Origin: Leifsonia sp. fls2-241-R2A-40a
GTDB lineage: Bacteria > Actinomycetota > Actinomycetes > Actinomycetales > Microbacteriaceae
Assembly (NCBI RefSeq): GCF_030209575.1
Contig: NZ_JARVRS010000001.1
Location: forward strand, 2,480,001-2,544,000
Reading direction: 5' to 3'
Length of the DNA: 64,000 bases
Each line of letters begins with the position of its first letter. The stretch's first letter is position 1. The notes beneath the pieces were generated by a model. It had not been told where the DNA came from. It was given only the letters and a program-made list of their open reading frames with translations, and did no database searches. This document shows positions 8,116 through 16,220 of the stretch, piece after piece. The translations under genes were made by a program, and so were the position numbers.

Positions 8116-9429
8116 ATGGCAGCTGCGGGAATCTCCTTGAAATCCATCGAAATTAGCGGTCTCTTCGGAAGACCGACTTTTGCTATCCATCTGGATCCCA
8201 AGCAGCCAACGATCCTCACCGGGGCCAACGGCACCGGAAAGTCGACGATTCTGCGCATCATAAACGCACTTGCGAACTCGGATGTTATACCGTTGGCAAG
8301 CGCACCACTCGAGCGGCTCACTCTTCAGATGGACGGACTTGAGACGTTCGTCATGACGAAATCTGATTCCAACGGCTTCGATTTGTCATGGGGAGAGCGG
8401 AAGGGGCGCCTAGAGGTATCCAGCCGTGTGCTCGATCTTCCAGTCTGGTCGCGACAACTGCTGGAAGAATCCCGCTTCGACGTTGAAGAGGCGTTGGAGC
8501 GCATGTCGGAGCTTGCCGGCACGAGCGGCCTGCCATTCGCGGAGTTCGTGGCAGCTAGGGAGGGTCTGGTTGGCACTCGGGGCAACGGTCCGGTCCTGAA
8601 GACCCCGGATTGGCTCCCCGAATTCGGGGCCGTCTTCCCGGTGCTGTACGTCAGCGATCAGCGACTCGTGACGGAGCGTGCGGGCAAACGTAGGCGCGGT
8701 GCACCGGCTCGCCAGCGCACAAGTAGTCTCGCGGTCGAATCCGCTGCCTTCGAGATCTCAGAGGAGATCGAGCGGGCTTTTTCGCAATACGGCAGGACTT
8801 CACAACAATTGGATCGAAGCTTCCCGCAGACGGTAATTAAGGCAATGTCGGGCCATCAGACAGTTTCCTCTGAGCGCCTGAGAGAGCTGGTGGATCACGT
8901 CGAACGGAAGCGCGAGTCGCTCCGCGCGGTGGGACTGCTCGAGCCGGACGCGTTCGGACCGAATATTGTTCCTGACTATTTTGAGGACGAGAGCCTCAAC
9001 ATGGTGATGAACGCGGTCCTGCACTCGACCCTGCAGAAGTTCGATGTATTAAATGACCTTGAACGCCGGCTAACAAGCCTGAAAGCGTTCCTGGACAACC
9101 GGTTCGCATCGAAAAGCTTGGTACTCAGCAGGGGCGAAGGCATGCGTTTCGTATCCGATACCGATCAGGAGATCCGGCCGGCGCAGTTGTCTTCCGGCGA
9201 ACAGCAGATGATGGTGTTGGCATATGAAATATTGTTTCGGGCGAAGCCCAACACGCTGGTCATTGTTGACGAGCCAGAGTTATCGCTCCACGTGTTATGG
9301 CAGGACTCCCTCATCGACGACCTCACAAGTATGGGCAACATCGCGGGGCTTCAGTTCCTGATGGCGACGCACTCTCCGACGATTCTCGCGGAGCACCCGG
9401 AGCTCGAGCGAGCTCTCTCGTCCCGATGA
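8116..9429 (+). CDS. AAA-type (ABC-like) ATPase, PARIS AriA-like
   Basis: A 437-aa ATPase of the AAA_15/AAA_21, SMC/RecF-like group. Walker A is GANGTGKST (36-44), the ABC signature is LSSGEQQ (358-364), Walker B is VIVDEPE (382-388), and the H-loop is 'MATHSP' (416-421). A long helical insertion of about 250 residues separates the two halves. Its stop overlaps by four bases the start of a DUF4435/TOPRIM gene, the arrangement of the PARIS anti-phage system, in which the ATPase (AriA) holds the toxin (AriB) until a phage anti-restriction protein is sensed. Assignment to PARIS rather than another ATPase/DUF4435 pair is inferred from domains, order and sizes. Confidence 0.75.
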   Translation: MAAAGISLKSIEISGLFGRPTFAIHLDPKQPTILTGANGTGKSTILRIINALANSDVIPLASAPLERLTLQMDGLETFVMTKSDSNGFDLSWGERKGRLEVSSRVLDLPVWSRQLLEESRFDVEEALERMSELAGTSGLPFAEFVAAREGLVGTRGNGPVLKTPDWLPEFGAVFPVLYVSDQRLVTERAGKRRRGAPARQRTSSLAVESAAFEISEEIERAFSQYGRTSQQLDRSFPQTVIKAMSGHQTVSSERLRELVDHVERKRESLRAVGLLEPDAFGPNIVPDYFEDESLNMVMNAVLHSTLQKFDVLNDLERRLTSLKAFLDNRFASKSLVLSRGEGMRFVSDTDQEIRPAQLSSGEQQMMVLAYEILFRAKPNTLVIVDEPELSLHVLWQDSLIDDLTSMGNIAGLQFLMATHSPTILAEHPELERALSSR

Positions 9430-10334
9430 CTTCGTTGAGCTTCCCAAGCCCCGCAGCATTCACCCAGTCGCTGAGGATGCGGAGGAGTGGTTCAGTGCCC
9501 GGGACGCGGTTCCTAGTCGTTGAAGGCGTCTCAGACAAGAAGTCGTTTCATCCCCTCCTTGACCCTCACCTCCACTATGTTCCCGCCCGGGGAAAAGACA
9601 TGGTGCTCTTCGCGTTTGAGACTTTGACTCTTGAAGGGGTAAATGACTGTCTCTTCGTTGTCGACTGCGATGGTGGTACTGAGTCCAAGTGGTTGGGACG
9701 GCATGGACTTGTTATCAGCAACAACCGAGATCTCGACGCAGATCTGCTTTTCGATCTGAATGCCTTTGACCGGGTGGCGCTCGAATATTTATCTGGATTT
9801 GGCCAAACTGCGGAGGAATGTGCTGCTGTTGGACAAGAACTTCTCGCGTATGCCCGAGCGTTGAGTGCAGATTTCGGTGTCGTCCTCGACGCTGCTCGAG
9901 ATACAGGAGCGCCCACGAAGGTGTACGACGAAAACCGAGGAAGCCGGCGACGGCTCCAGCTTCTCGATTTTGACGATTCGGTCGCTTGGATCCAGAACTT
10001 CGTTCCCGTTGATCGGGAAGAGTTGGCGACACTAGCCGCGGGGGCCCTCGGGTGGACTGACGATCAACTTGCGGGGGTAATTATCGAGGTCACGGGCGGT
10101 GCGCTTAAGGCTTGTCGAGCTCACGGCCTTCCGAGATGTGCGGAATGTACGCCGAGACATTTCAGCAGCGGCCACGACCTCGTTGACATTCTTTCATTGT
10201 CGCTATCACAACGCTGCGGGTTCGTCGTATCGAGTGGCGAGCTCGCTCGCGCGACTAGACTCGCAGCTTCAACGCAGTCCGTAAGCGCTTGGAGCGTGGC
10301 TCGACGGGTGGGCGGCTGGCTTGCGCCGGGCTAG
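9426..10334 (+). CDS. DUF4435 (TOPRIM-like) protein, PARIS AriB-like
   Basis: A 302-aa protein. A TOPRIM-like core is visible: 'FLVVEGVSDKKSF' with E33 as the conserved acidic residue, then 'FVVDCDGGTES' with D80 and D82. This is the DUF4435 pattern, in which the TOPRIM nuclease is partnered with an AAA ATPase. The ATG at 9426 overlaps the ATPase stop (ATGA), which decides the start; longer upstream extensions would run deep into the ATPase gene. The central 'HGLPRCAECTPRHF' has two cysteines and two histidines that might bind metal. Expected role: nucleic-acid-cleaving effector activated through its ATPase partner (family knowledge; not shown by sequence alone). Confidence 0.75.
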   Translation: MTSLSFPSPAAFTQSLRMRRSGSVPGTRFLVVEGVSDKKSFHPLLDPHLHYVPARGKDMVLFAFETLTLEGVNDCLFVVDCDGGTESKWLGRHGLVISNNRDLDADLLFDLNAFDRVALEYLSGFGQTAEECAAVGQELLAYARALSADFGVVLDAARDTGAPTKVYDENRGSRRRLQLLDFDDSVAWIQNFVPVDREELATLAAGALGWTDDQLAGVIIEVTGGALKACRAHGLPRCAECTPRHFSSGHDLVDILSLSLSQRCGFVVSSGELARATRLAASTQSVSAWSVARRVGGWLAPG

Positions 10335-10714
10335 GCGCGAGCCGAAGCTCTCCATCAGTTTAGAAACGGAGTTCCGCTCTGTGCAGCTGCTGGAGCCCCG
10401 CTCGAGGACGGACAATTGCCACAATGGAGTGAGTTCGATGTGATCGCAGTCATTCTCTAGGCCGGCGGAAGCACGGAAGTCCGCGCATTTGCATCACGGT
10501 GACGGTGCTTCAAAGGCGGTCAAGTTTTCGAGTCCTCAGGGGCACCTTGGCGATCGCGGCGAGTGTACCCACCGCAATGTCGGCTCTAATGGAACTGCCG
10601 CTCGCCTCACCGGCGGCGGCGATGAGGCGCGGCCCCTATCGAACGCCCGAGTGGGCAGCGAGGGGGGATACCCAGCCTCGGTATGGGCATGTAGCAGTGG
10701 CTAGTGTTGAACTG
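10335..10714. other. Intergenic region with tRNA-end-like fragment
   Basis: These 380 bases separate the PARIS-like pair from the HAD phosphatase gene. A longer open frame upstream of the phosphatase has no family similarity and is not taken as coding. The notable content is the tRNA-Arg 3'-end-like sequence at 10,527-10,545. Confidence 0.5.
10527..10545 (+). repeat. Degenerate copy of the tRNA-Arg 3' end (candidate att site)
   Basis: TTCGAGTCC-TC-AGGGGCAC here matches the tRNA-Arg 3' segment 3158-3178 (TTCGAGTCC-CTCC-AGGGGCAC) at all positions except a two-base deletion. The orientation is the same. This is what a decayed attachment-site repeat would look like, and it would delimit an insertion from the tRNA to about 10.5 kb. 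A chance match cannot be excluded. Confidence 0.45.
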
Positions 10715-11218
10715 ATGCCCTACACCACCCACCAGGCTCCCCGGCCCGCCGCAATAGTGTGCGACATCGACGGGACACTCTGCGACGTACGGTCCATTCG
10801 CTACTTGGTCGAGCTACCGAGCCATCGGTCGACAAGAAACCGTGACTACAACGCTTTCCACTCTCAGTCCATCAACTGCCCCGCGTTTCCTGAAGTCGTT
10901 GGCCTTCTTGATGAGGCCAGGCGACGCGGCCGTGCCATTCTGCTTGCGACCGGTCGAGAGGAGAAGTGGGCTTTCCTCACATCGTTGTGGCTCAAAGAGC
11001 GCGGAGTTGAATATGACGAGCTGCTCATGAGGCCTAGAAACGACTTCAGAGCGGATGTTGACATAAAGGCATCAATTGCCGAAGACGTCACGAGTCGTTA
11101 CCAAATCGAACTCGCCGTCGACGACCGACCCGAGATCATTGAGGTCTGGAAAGCGACCAGATTCCCGACCCGGATCGTCGATCCAGATGGCCACCTCGGT
11201 GATCTTGTGATGCCTTGA
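10715..11218 (+). CDS. HAD-superfamily phosphatase, PNKP 3'-phosphatase-like
   Basis: A 167-aa HAD-fold protein. Motif I is 'CDIDGTLCDV' with D17 and D19, motif II is 'LLATGREE', and motif IV is 'LAVDDRPEIIEVW'. The order and the 'WLKERGVEYDELLMRP' segment resemble the 3'-phosphatase domain of polynucleotide kinase/phosphatases such as T4 Pnk, without a kinase domain. It may repair 3'-phosphate ends on nucleic acid. ATG 10715 was chosen because homology-like sequence begins just after it; a GTG at 10697 is possible. It lies alone between two candidate defence modules, so a role in end repair during defence is only a guess. Confidence 0.7.
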   Translation: MPYTTHQAPRPAAIVCDIDGTLCDVRSIRYLVELPSHRSTRNRDYNAFHSQSINCPAFPEVVGLLDEARRRGRAILLATGREEKWAFLTSLWLKERGVEYDELLMRPRNDFRADVDIKASIAEDVTSRYQIELAVDDRPEIIEVWKATRFPTRIVDPDGHLGDLVMP

Positions 11219-11295
11219 TACGAACACGACGGTAGTACGCGGGGTCCTCCTAGCCTTTCCATCGAGGCGCTAGCGCGTCGTCTAAAAGGTCCCTC

Positions 11296-11340
11296 TTGTT
11301 ATGCATTAGCCTTTTCATACTCGTCCCGGACCACAGGAGG
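11296..11340 (+). promoter_or_regulatory. Possible promoter and strong RBS of the methyltransferase operon
   Basis: TTGTTA (11296-11301) and TACTCG (11318-11323), 16 bases apart, could be -35 and -10 elements; the -10 match is weak. A consensus AGGAGG at 11335-11340 stands five bases before the GTG start and decides that start. Confidence 0.35.
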
Positions 11341-11345
11341 TCGTT

Positions 11346-12215
11346 GTGCCCGCTTCTCCGATCGTCGAACCTGCGCAGATCGGCATCGGACCAGCGGTCG
11401 AGGGCTCCAAGCTGGACCCATTTCTCCGGTGGGCCGGCGGCAAGCGCTGGCTAGTGCCCCAGGTTCTTGAGCTGCTTCAGAGCGTGGAGATCAAGCGTTA
11501 CCACGAACCATTCCTGGGGGGCGGCTCCATCTTCTTCGGCCTCCGTTGCGAAAGTGCACAGCTCTCGGACCTGAACTCAGATCTGATCGAGGTGTACTCC
11601 GAAGTGCGCGATCGACCTCGAGCAATCGCGGAGATGCTGCAGCGGTTCTCCAATACTGCGGCCGAGTACTATGCGCTACGCGCGGTGGTTCCAGAGGACG
11701 CAACCGAGCGAGCTGCGAGATTCATTTTCTTGAACCACACCTCCTATAACGGGATCTTTCGAGTGAACCTCAAGGGCCAGTACAACGTCCCTTACGGGCG
11801 CCGAAAGAGCGCCAATGTTCCTGGCGTGGAGCGTCTAGTAGCCGCAAGTGATCGCCTAAAAAACGTCAATTTGACAGCATCGGACTTTGAAACGGCGATG
11901 TCCAAGGTTGAAGCCGGCGACGTCGTGTTCTTGGACCCGCCCTATACGGTCGCGCACAATAACAACGGATTTGTTAAGTACAACCAGCACCTGTTCTCAT
12001 ACGACGACCAGAAGCGGTTGGCGCGGGTCGTATCTGAGGTGGCAGGTCGGGGGGCTCTATTCATCCTGACGAACGCGGCCCATGGTTCCATTGACGAGCT
12101 TTTTGGGCCGCTTGGCCGCAAAGTCACGGTAAGCCGGCGAAACGCGGTTGGGGGCGCAAAGGCGAAGCGTGGCCGGACAGAGGAATATCTGTTCACAAAT
12201 ATCGAGAAGAAATGA
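11346..12215 (+). CDS. D12-class DNA N6-adenine methyltransferase (Dam-like)
   Basis: A 289-aa methyltransferase of the MT-D12 class. The SAM-binding motif is 'PFLRWAGGKRWL' (W29-A-G-G-K33), 'PFLGGGSIFFGL' and 'LSDLNSDLI' follow, and the catalytic motif is DPPY (197-200). It should methylate adenine N6 in a short target, GATC or a related site by family, but the specificity is not readable. The GTG start is fixed by AGGAGG five bases upstream. The stop overlaps the next start (ATGA), tying it to a DGQHR/nuclease protein and then a second nuclease, so it is probably the self-protecting modification subunit of that unit rather than a housekeeping Dam. Confidence 0.9.
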   Translation: MPASPIVEPAQIGIGPAVEGSKLDPFLRWAGGKRWLVPQVLELLQSVEIKRYHEPFLGGGSIFFGLRCESAQLSDLNSDLIEVYSEVRDRPRAIAEMLQRFSNTAAEYYALRAVVPEDATERAARFIFLNHTSYNGIFRVNLKGQYNVPYGRRKSANVPGVERLVAASDRLKNVNLTASDFETAMSKVEAGDVVFLDPPYTVAHNNNGFVKYNQHLFSYDDQKRLARVVSEVAGRGALFILTNAAHGSIDELFGPLGRKVTVSRRNAVGGAKAKRGRTEEYLFTNIEKK

Positions 12216-14497
12216 CTGCATTGCTCGAGCTAATTCCGCAACGAAGCGTCAAGCGCGAGACCACTCGGCGTCTCTCGCCATACTTGCGAGAGAAGATCCC
12301 CATCATTCGTCGCGCCGAGTATGAGGCGGACGGCTGGGTCGTCGACAAGTTTCTGAAGAACGACGTCTGGATGCGCAAATTAAAGGCGCACGACCTTGCG
12401 TTCGAAGATAAGGTCTGGGCCGTGTGCGCCCGCCTAGGCTTCCAGCACCTCAGCAAGGGTCGCACGCTTCGGATTCCGTACGGCAAGGGGGCGAATGAGT
12501 CCAAGCAGGTCGACGTACTAGCAGCTGACGACGAAGTGGTGCTTGTTATCGAATGTAAGTCTTCCGAAAGCGAGCAGTCTCCCACCCAAGCGTTCAAGAC
12601 AGAGATTGAGAGCATTCAGGGCTATCGCGCGGGCTTAATCGGGTCCATTCGTCAGGAGTTTCCTGATCACAAGGTGAAGTTCGTATTTGCAACTAACAAC
12701 ATCAACGTAACCAAGGAGACGCAGGAGAGGATCGCCGGAGCAGACATCGCCTATCTCGACGAGGAGGCGATCGACTACTACTTCGAGCTTTCTACCCACT
12801 TGGGAAGCGCTGCCAAGTTCCAGCTGCTCGGAAACCTTTTCCAAGGACAGCAAATCTCCGCTATGGACGGAAAAGTAGCGGCCATCGGCGGAAAAATGGG
12901 GGGCTATCGCTACTACTCCTTCGCCATTGAGCCCGAGCGTCTACTTAAAATCGCTTACGTTCTTCACCGGAACAGCGCTAACCGGCGATGGATGCCTACT
13001 TACCAGCGAATCATCAAGAAGTCACGCTTGAAGAAAGTTGCAGACTTCGTCGATAAGGGCGGCTTCTTTCCTAACTCGTTGATTCTAAATATCGATAACA
13101 ACGGCAGGCCGCTACGTTTCGACCGCGCGGATAAGCCTGTGGGCCCGACGTCAGTCGGTGTCTTGCATCTTCCGCGAAAGTATCGCTCTGCGTATGTGAT
13201 CGATGGGCAACACCGCTTGTATGGATTCGCTAACTCGGATCGTGCCAAGAGCGAACTCGTCCCGGTTGTCGCCTTCGTGGATCTTCCCGGAGAAAAGCAG
13301 CTTGAGCTATTTATGCAAATCAATGAGAACCAACAAGCGGTTCCGAAGAACCTGCAAAACACTCTGAACGCGGACCTTCTTTGGGCGAGCCCTGACAAGA
13401 AGAAGCAAGCAAACGCACTGAAGTTGAAGGTTGCCCAGCTTCTGGGGGAACTCAAATCTTCGCCTCTGCGTGGTCGCGTGGTCCTCGGTGAGGAACAGCT
13501 CACCGAGCGCCGTTGCATCAGCTTGGACGCCGTCCAGCGGGGCATCGATCGAGGTAGATTCATCGGCGACTTCGCCCCGTCAGGGCCGAAAAAATTCGGC
13601 TCCTTCTATCGGACTTCCAACGAAGACACTTATGAACCGCTGACCGACTTCTTGGAGCTGTGCTTTGCGCACCTTAGAGACGAGCTCCCTACCCAGTGGA
13701 ACCTGGGTCGCGGTGAGGGTGGTTTCGTATTTACGAATGCCGGCGTGGAGGCGCTCCTCCGGGTAATAGGCGACGCAGTCGAGTATCTACAGGCGGAACA
13801 TAAAGTCGATCCCCGCGAGAATCGGCCGCAAGACGTGTTTGTCCAGGTGCGCCCAATTCTTTCGCAACTCACGGAGTACATCGGCGGCCTGAGCACTGAG
13901 GACATTGCGGAGTTCAGAAGTTGGCTGGGTAGCGGTGGTCCAACCAAATACACGCGACGGTTCCAAGCAGCGTTGCATGAGGTGGTAGATGGATTTGAGC
14001 CTGAGGGTCTGCTCGATTGGTTGGCTAACCAGGACAAACAATTTAATCTCGAGTCCTACGCGATGGTTAGCGACATCGAAGCCCACTTGAAGAAGGAAAT
14101 TCGGCAGAAGTTGGAAGACGAATTCGGGGCCAGTTGGTACAAAGACGGCGTCCCTAAAAAGGTTTTCCAATCGGCACAGAGCCTTCGGGCCGAAAAGCAG
14201 TATGAGGCGCCACCCGGAGAAACGGTCGATTGGTGGGATTGCCTGTTCCTCATCGACTACCGAGACATCGTCCTTCACGGCAACATGACTCTGTGGAACA
14301 AGCTGTATGACAAGGACTTCACTCTTCCTAGCGATAGAAAGGCATCGAGCTGGAAAGACAAGTCGAGCTGGATCGTCGAGCTGAATGACGTTCGGAAAAA
14401 GGTCATGCATGGAGGAAGCGTGACTGAGGACGAACACGGGTTCCTTCAGTCCCTGCACTCGCACTTTGATCTCGGCGGAACTGGAAAGAACGTATAG
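12212..14497 (+). CDS. PD-(D/E)XK - DGQHR - HEPN-like multidomain protein
   Basis: A 761-aa protein. Residues ~60-150 look like a restriction-endonuclease fold with D101 and E114-C-K116 ('VDVLAADDEVVLVIECK'). A DGQHR domain follows, with the name motif at 331-335 ('YVIDGQHRLYGF') and the conserved 'FMQINENQQAVPKNL'. DGQHR domains occur in DndB and DpdB-type proteins of DNA-modification systems and in mobile elements. The C-terminal ~100 residues contain R728-KKVM-H733, an RX4H motif of HEPN-type domains such as Swt1-HEPN. It is coupled to the upstream methyltransferase by an ATGA overlap. Probable role: sensing or cleaving unmodified DNA within a restriction-like system; the HEPN assignment is tentative. 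Confidence 0.75.
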   Translation: MTALLELIPQRSVKRETTRRLSPYLREKIPIIRRAEYEADGWVVDKFLKNDVWMRKLKAHDLAFEDKVWAVCARLGFQHLSKGRTLRIPYGKGANESKQVDVLAADDEVVLVIECKSSESEQSPTQAFKTEIESIQGYRAGLIGSIRQEFPDHKVKFVFATNNINVTKETQERIAGADIAYLDEEAIDYYFELSTHLGSAAKFQLLGNLFQGQQISAMDGKVAAIGGKMGGYRYYSFAIEPERLLKIAYVLHRNSANRRWMPTYQRIIKKSRLKKVADFVDKGGFFPNSLILNIDNNGRPLRFDRADKPVGPTSVGVLHLPRKYRSAYVIDGQHRLYGFANSDRAKSELVPVVAFVDLPGEKQLELFMQINENQQAVPKNLQNTLNADLLWASPDKKKQANALKLKVAQLLGELKSSPLRGRVVLGEEQLTERRCISLDAVQRGIDRGRFIGDFAPSGPKKFGSFYRTSNEDTYEPLTDFLELCFAHLRDELPTQWNLGRGEGGFVFTNAGVEALLRVIGDAVEYLQAEHKVDPRENRPQDVFVQVRPILSQLTEYIGGLSTEDIAEFRSWLGSGGPTKYTRRFQAALHEVVDGFEPEGLLDWLANQDKQFNLESYAMVSDIEAHLKKEIRQKLEDEFGASWYKDGVPKKVFQSAQSLRAEKQYEAPPGETVDWWDCLFLIDYRDIVLHGNMTLWNKLYDKDFTLPSDRKASSWKDKSSWIVELNDVRKKVMHGGSVTEDEHGFLQSLHSHFDLGGTGKNV

Positions 14498-14526
14498 GCG
14501 ATGTTTTGGCGGGTGAGCTCCAGGCT

Positions 14527-15324
14527 ATGACCGAATCAGCGCGGGCTACGGTCCGCCAGTGGATTATTAGCGCTGTTTCTCTGCTCGGTGATCAGGCATA
14601 CCGGCGAAACGTACATGACACCATCGAGAAACTCTATGGCGCTACTTTCACCCAAGAAGACCGCAAGCCTCGAAGGGGAAGAGGTGGCGAGCCTGCGTGG
14701 CAGAACAATGTCGACTCGGCCTATCACCTGATGAAGCGCCGAGGCGAGATGCTGCCCTCGACGAGAAGTGACGTGTGGCGACTCAGCCCGGCCGTCAGGA
14801 TGGATGTCGACGCGACGGCGAGGCGAGACTTGGACGCACAAGTAGGCGACGACCCGTTAGCCAACTTTCGGCCAAAGGATGCGGGCGAATATGTGGCGCA
14901 GATCGAAGGGCGGACAATCAATAAGCGCCGCGAGCACGAGCGCGTACTGAGCGAGTACGGCCTGGCTGCCAGCCTGTTGGGTTGGCGACCGTCGACCGAT
15001 GTACACCCGCGCGACCTCGAGCTAGCGCGCGAAACGGCTAGAGTTCTGGTGGAAGTCAAGCAGATCGCACAAGGCAACTCGACGAAGGCCGTCCGAGAGG
15101 CCGTCTCACAGCTGCTTGAGTACAGCTACTACTTCTACCCGGCCAAAGGGCACCACGTACGCAAGCTCGCGGTTTTCTCGGAGCCGATTGGTTCTGCGCA
15201 TGCTGAGTACTTGTCGTCACTACAGATCGCTGCCGTGTGGATCGACGATGACTTGGGCTGGGATGGGAACAGTCTTAGCAAGCAGTGGGCCCTATTGCCA
15301 AACGAATCTGCGCGGACATCGTAG
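14527..15324 (+). CDS. Winged-helix + PD-(D/E)XK restriction-like nuclease
   Basis: A 265-aa protein. Residues ~1-85 resemble an Mrr-N-like winged helix ('DTIEKLYGATF', 'MLPSTRSDVWRLS'). Residues ~135-240 carry a nuclease core with D163 and E176-V-K178 ('RDLELARETARVLVEVKQI'), followed by a helix containing 'EAVSQLLEYSYYF', typical of PD-(D/E)XK enzymes. It is the third gene after an adenine methyltransferase and a DGQHR protein, so it may be the restriction component. The ATG at 14527 was chosen; a TTG at 14506 would add seven residues and bring the start within nine bases of the upstream stop. The recognition sequence is unknown. Confidence 0.7.
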   Translation: MTESARATVRQWIISAVSLLGDQAYRRNVHDTIEKLYGATFTQEDRKPRRGRGGEPAWQNNVDSAYHLMKRRGEMLPSTRSDVWRLSPAVRMDVDATARRDLDAQVGDDPLANFRPKDAGEYVAQIEGRTINKRREHERVLSEYGLAASLLGWRPSTDVHPRDLELARETARVLVEVKQIAQGNSTKAVREAVSQLLEYSYYFYPAKGHHVRKLAVFSEPIGSAHAEYLSSLQIAAVWIDDDLGWDGNSLSKQWALLPNESARTS

Positions 15325-15447
15325 CCAAGGCGGCATGCCTATCTCTAAACCGTCACCGTGGGCCTGCGACGGAAGACCCAGACGGGCCGGCACTGCGGCG
15401 CTCCACCGGCTGCTGCAGGCGTCGACCAGGCGATCACCCCACCGTCC

Positions 15448-15654
15448 TCACGCCCCCGACCCTCGCCGCCGCCGCACAAGCGCGACGACGATGAGCACGA
15501 CTCCGACGATAAGCACGATGGGGCCGATCGTGCCCCACAGCGGGGAGCCGCTCATGACGGAGCCGCCGAGCACGTTCAGCCCTTGAAGCGTCCACAGGAG
15601 TCCGATGAGGACGAGCACGATGCCGATGACGAGGAACAGCCACTTCGTTTTCAC
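15448..15654 (-). CDS. Small two-span membrane protein
   Basis: A 68-aa protein with two strong hydrophobic segments ('WLFLVIGIVLVLIGLLWTL' and 'GPIVLIVGVVLIVVALV') joined by a short Gly-rich turn, ending in a basic 'RRRRGSGA' tail. The orientation is probably both ends inside. Function unknown. The GTG at 15654 was preferred; an ATG 36 bases upstream in frame is possible. High GC returns here, so this is the first core gene right of the island. Confidence 0.65.
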   Translation of the reverse strand: MKTKWLFLVIGIVLVLIGLLWTLQGLNVLGGSVMSGSPLWGTIGPIVLIVGVVLIVVALVRRRRGSGA

Positions 15655-15716
15655 GTTGTGAGGGTACGTCTCATGGTGCCATCCGTGCATGCGCCGTCGG
15701 GATCTTGGACGAGTCG

Positions 15717-16154
15717 TCAGTCCTGCGGAGGGCGACGCAGGCGCTTGATGTCGGTGCGCCGCTTCTTCGCCTCCAGACGCCGTTGCCGGGCGCCGCGACT
15801 CGGCCTCGTCGGTCGTCGCGGCGCTGCCGGCGGCAGGAGGGCCTCGGCGACCAGATCTGCCATCCGGACGCGCGCGGCGTCCCTGTTGCGCAGTTGCTCG
15901 CGGTGCTCGGATGCCGCGATCGTCAGCTTCCCGTCGACGATGCGACCGCCCAGACGCTCGATGAGCCGCTCGCGTTGGAGGGGTGAGAGAACGGTGGAGC
16001 CCGCCACATCCCACACCAGTTCCACCCGCGAGTCGGCCGTGTTCACCCCTTGCCCGCCGGGACCCGATGATCGCGAGAACCGCCACGACAACTCGGACTC
16101 GGGGATCGTCAGTCCCGAGTTGACCCGGAGGCCGGGACGATGGACAGCGGGCAT
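15717..16154 (-). CDS. arfB: Ribosome rescue peptidyl-tRNA hydrolase ArfB
   Basis: A 145-aa release-factor-like hydrolase. The GGQ motif is present in 'SSGPGGQGVNTADSRVEL', and the C-terminus is the expected basic tail ('GARQRRLEAKKRRTDIKRLR') that enters the empty mRNA channel of stalled ribosomes. It hydrolyses peptidyl-tRNA on non-stop ribosomes. The length (about 140) and the lack of a codon-recognition domain separate ArfB from true release factors. Start at ATG 16154, just before the 'GLRVNSGLTIPESEL' segment usual at the N-terminus. Confidence 0.92.
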   Translation of the reverse strand: MPAVHRPGLRVNSGLTIPESELSWRFSRSSGPGGQGVNTADSRVELVWDVAGSTVLSPLQRERLIERLGGRIVDGKLTIAASEHREQLRNRDAARVRMADLVAEALLPPAAPRRPTRPSRGARQRRLEAKKRRTDIKRLRRPPQD

Positions 16155-16220
16155 GGGTCCATCATCCTCTCGCGTCGGGCAGCTGAGCCGGTCGAAGTTC
16201 TCCGAGGAAATGCGCCGAGC

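Noticed and set aside
10499-10714. Upstream extension of the HAD phosphatase frame
   Set aside because: No conserved residues and it runs through the tRNA-like fragment; the phosphatase homology begins only after 10,715.
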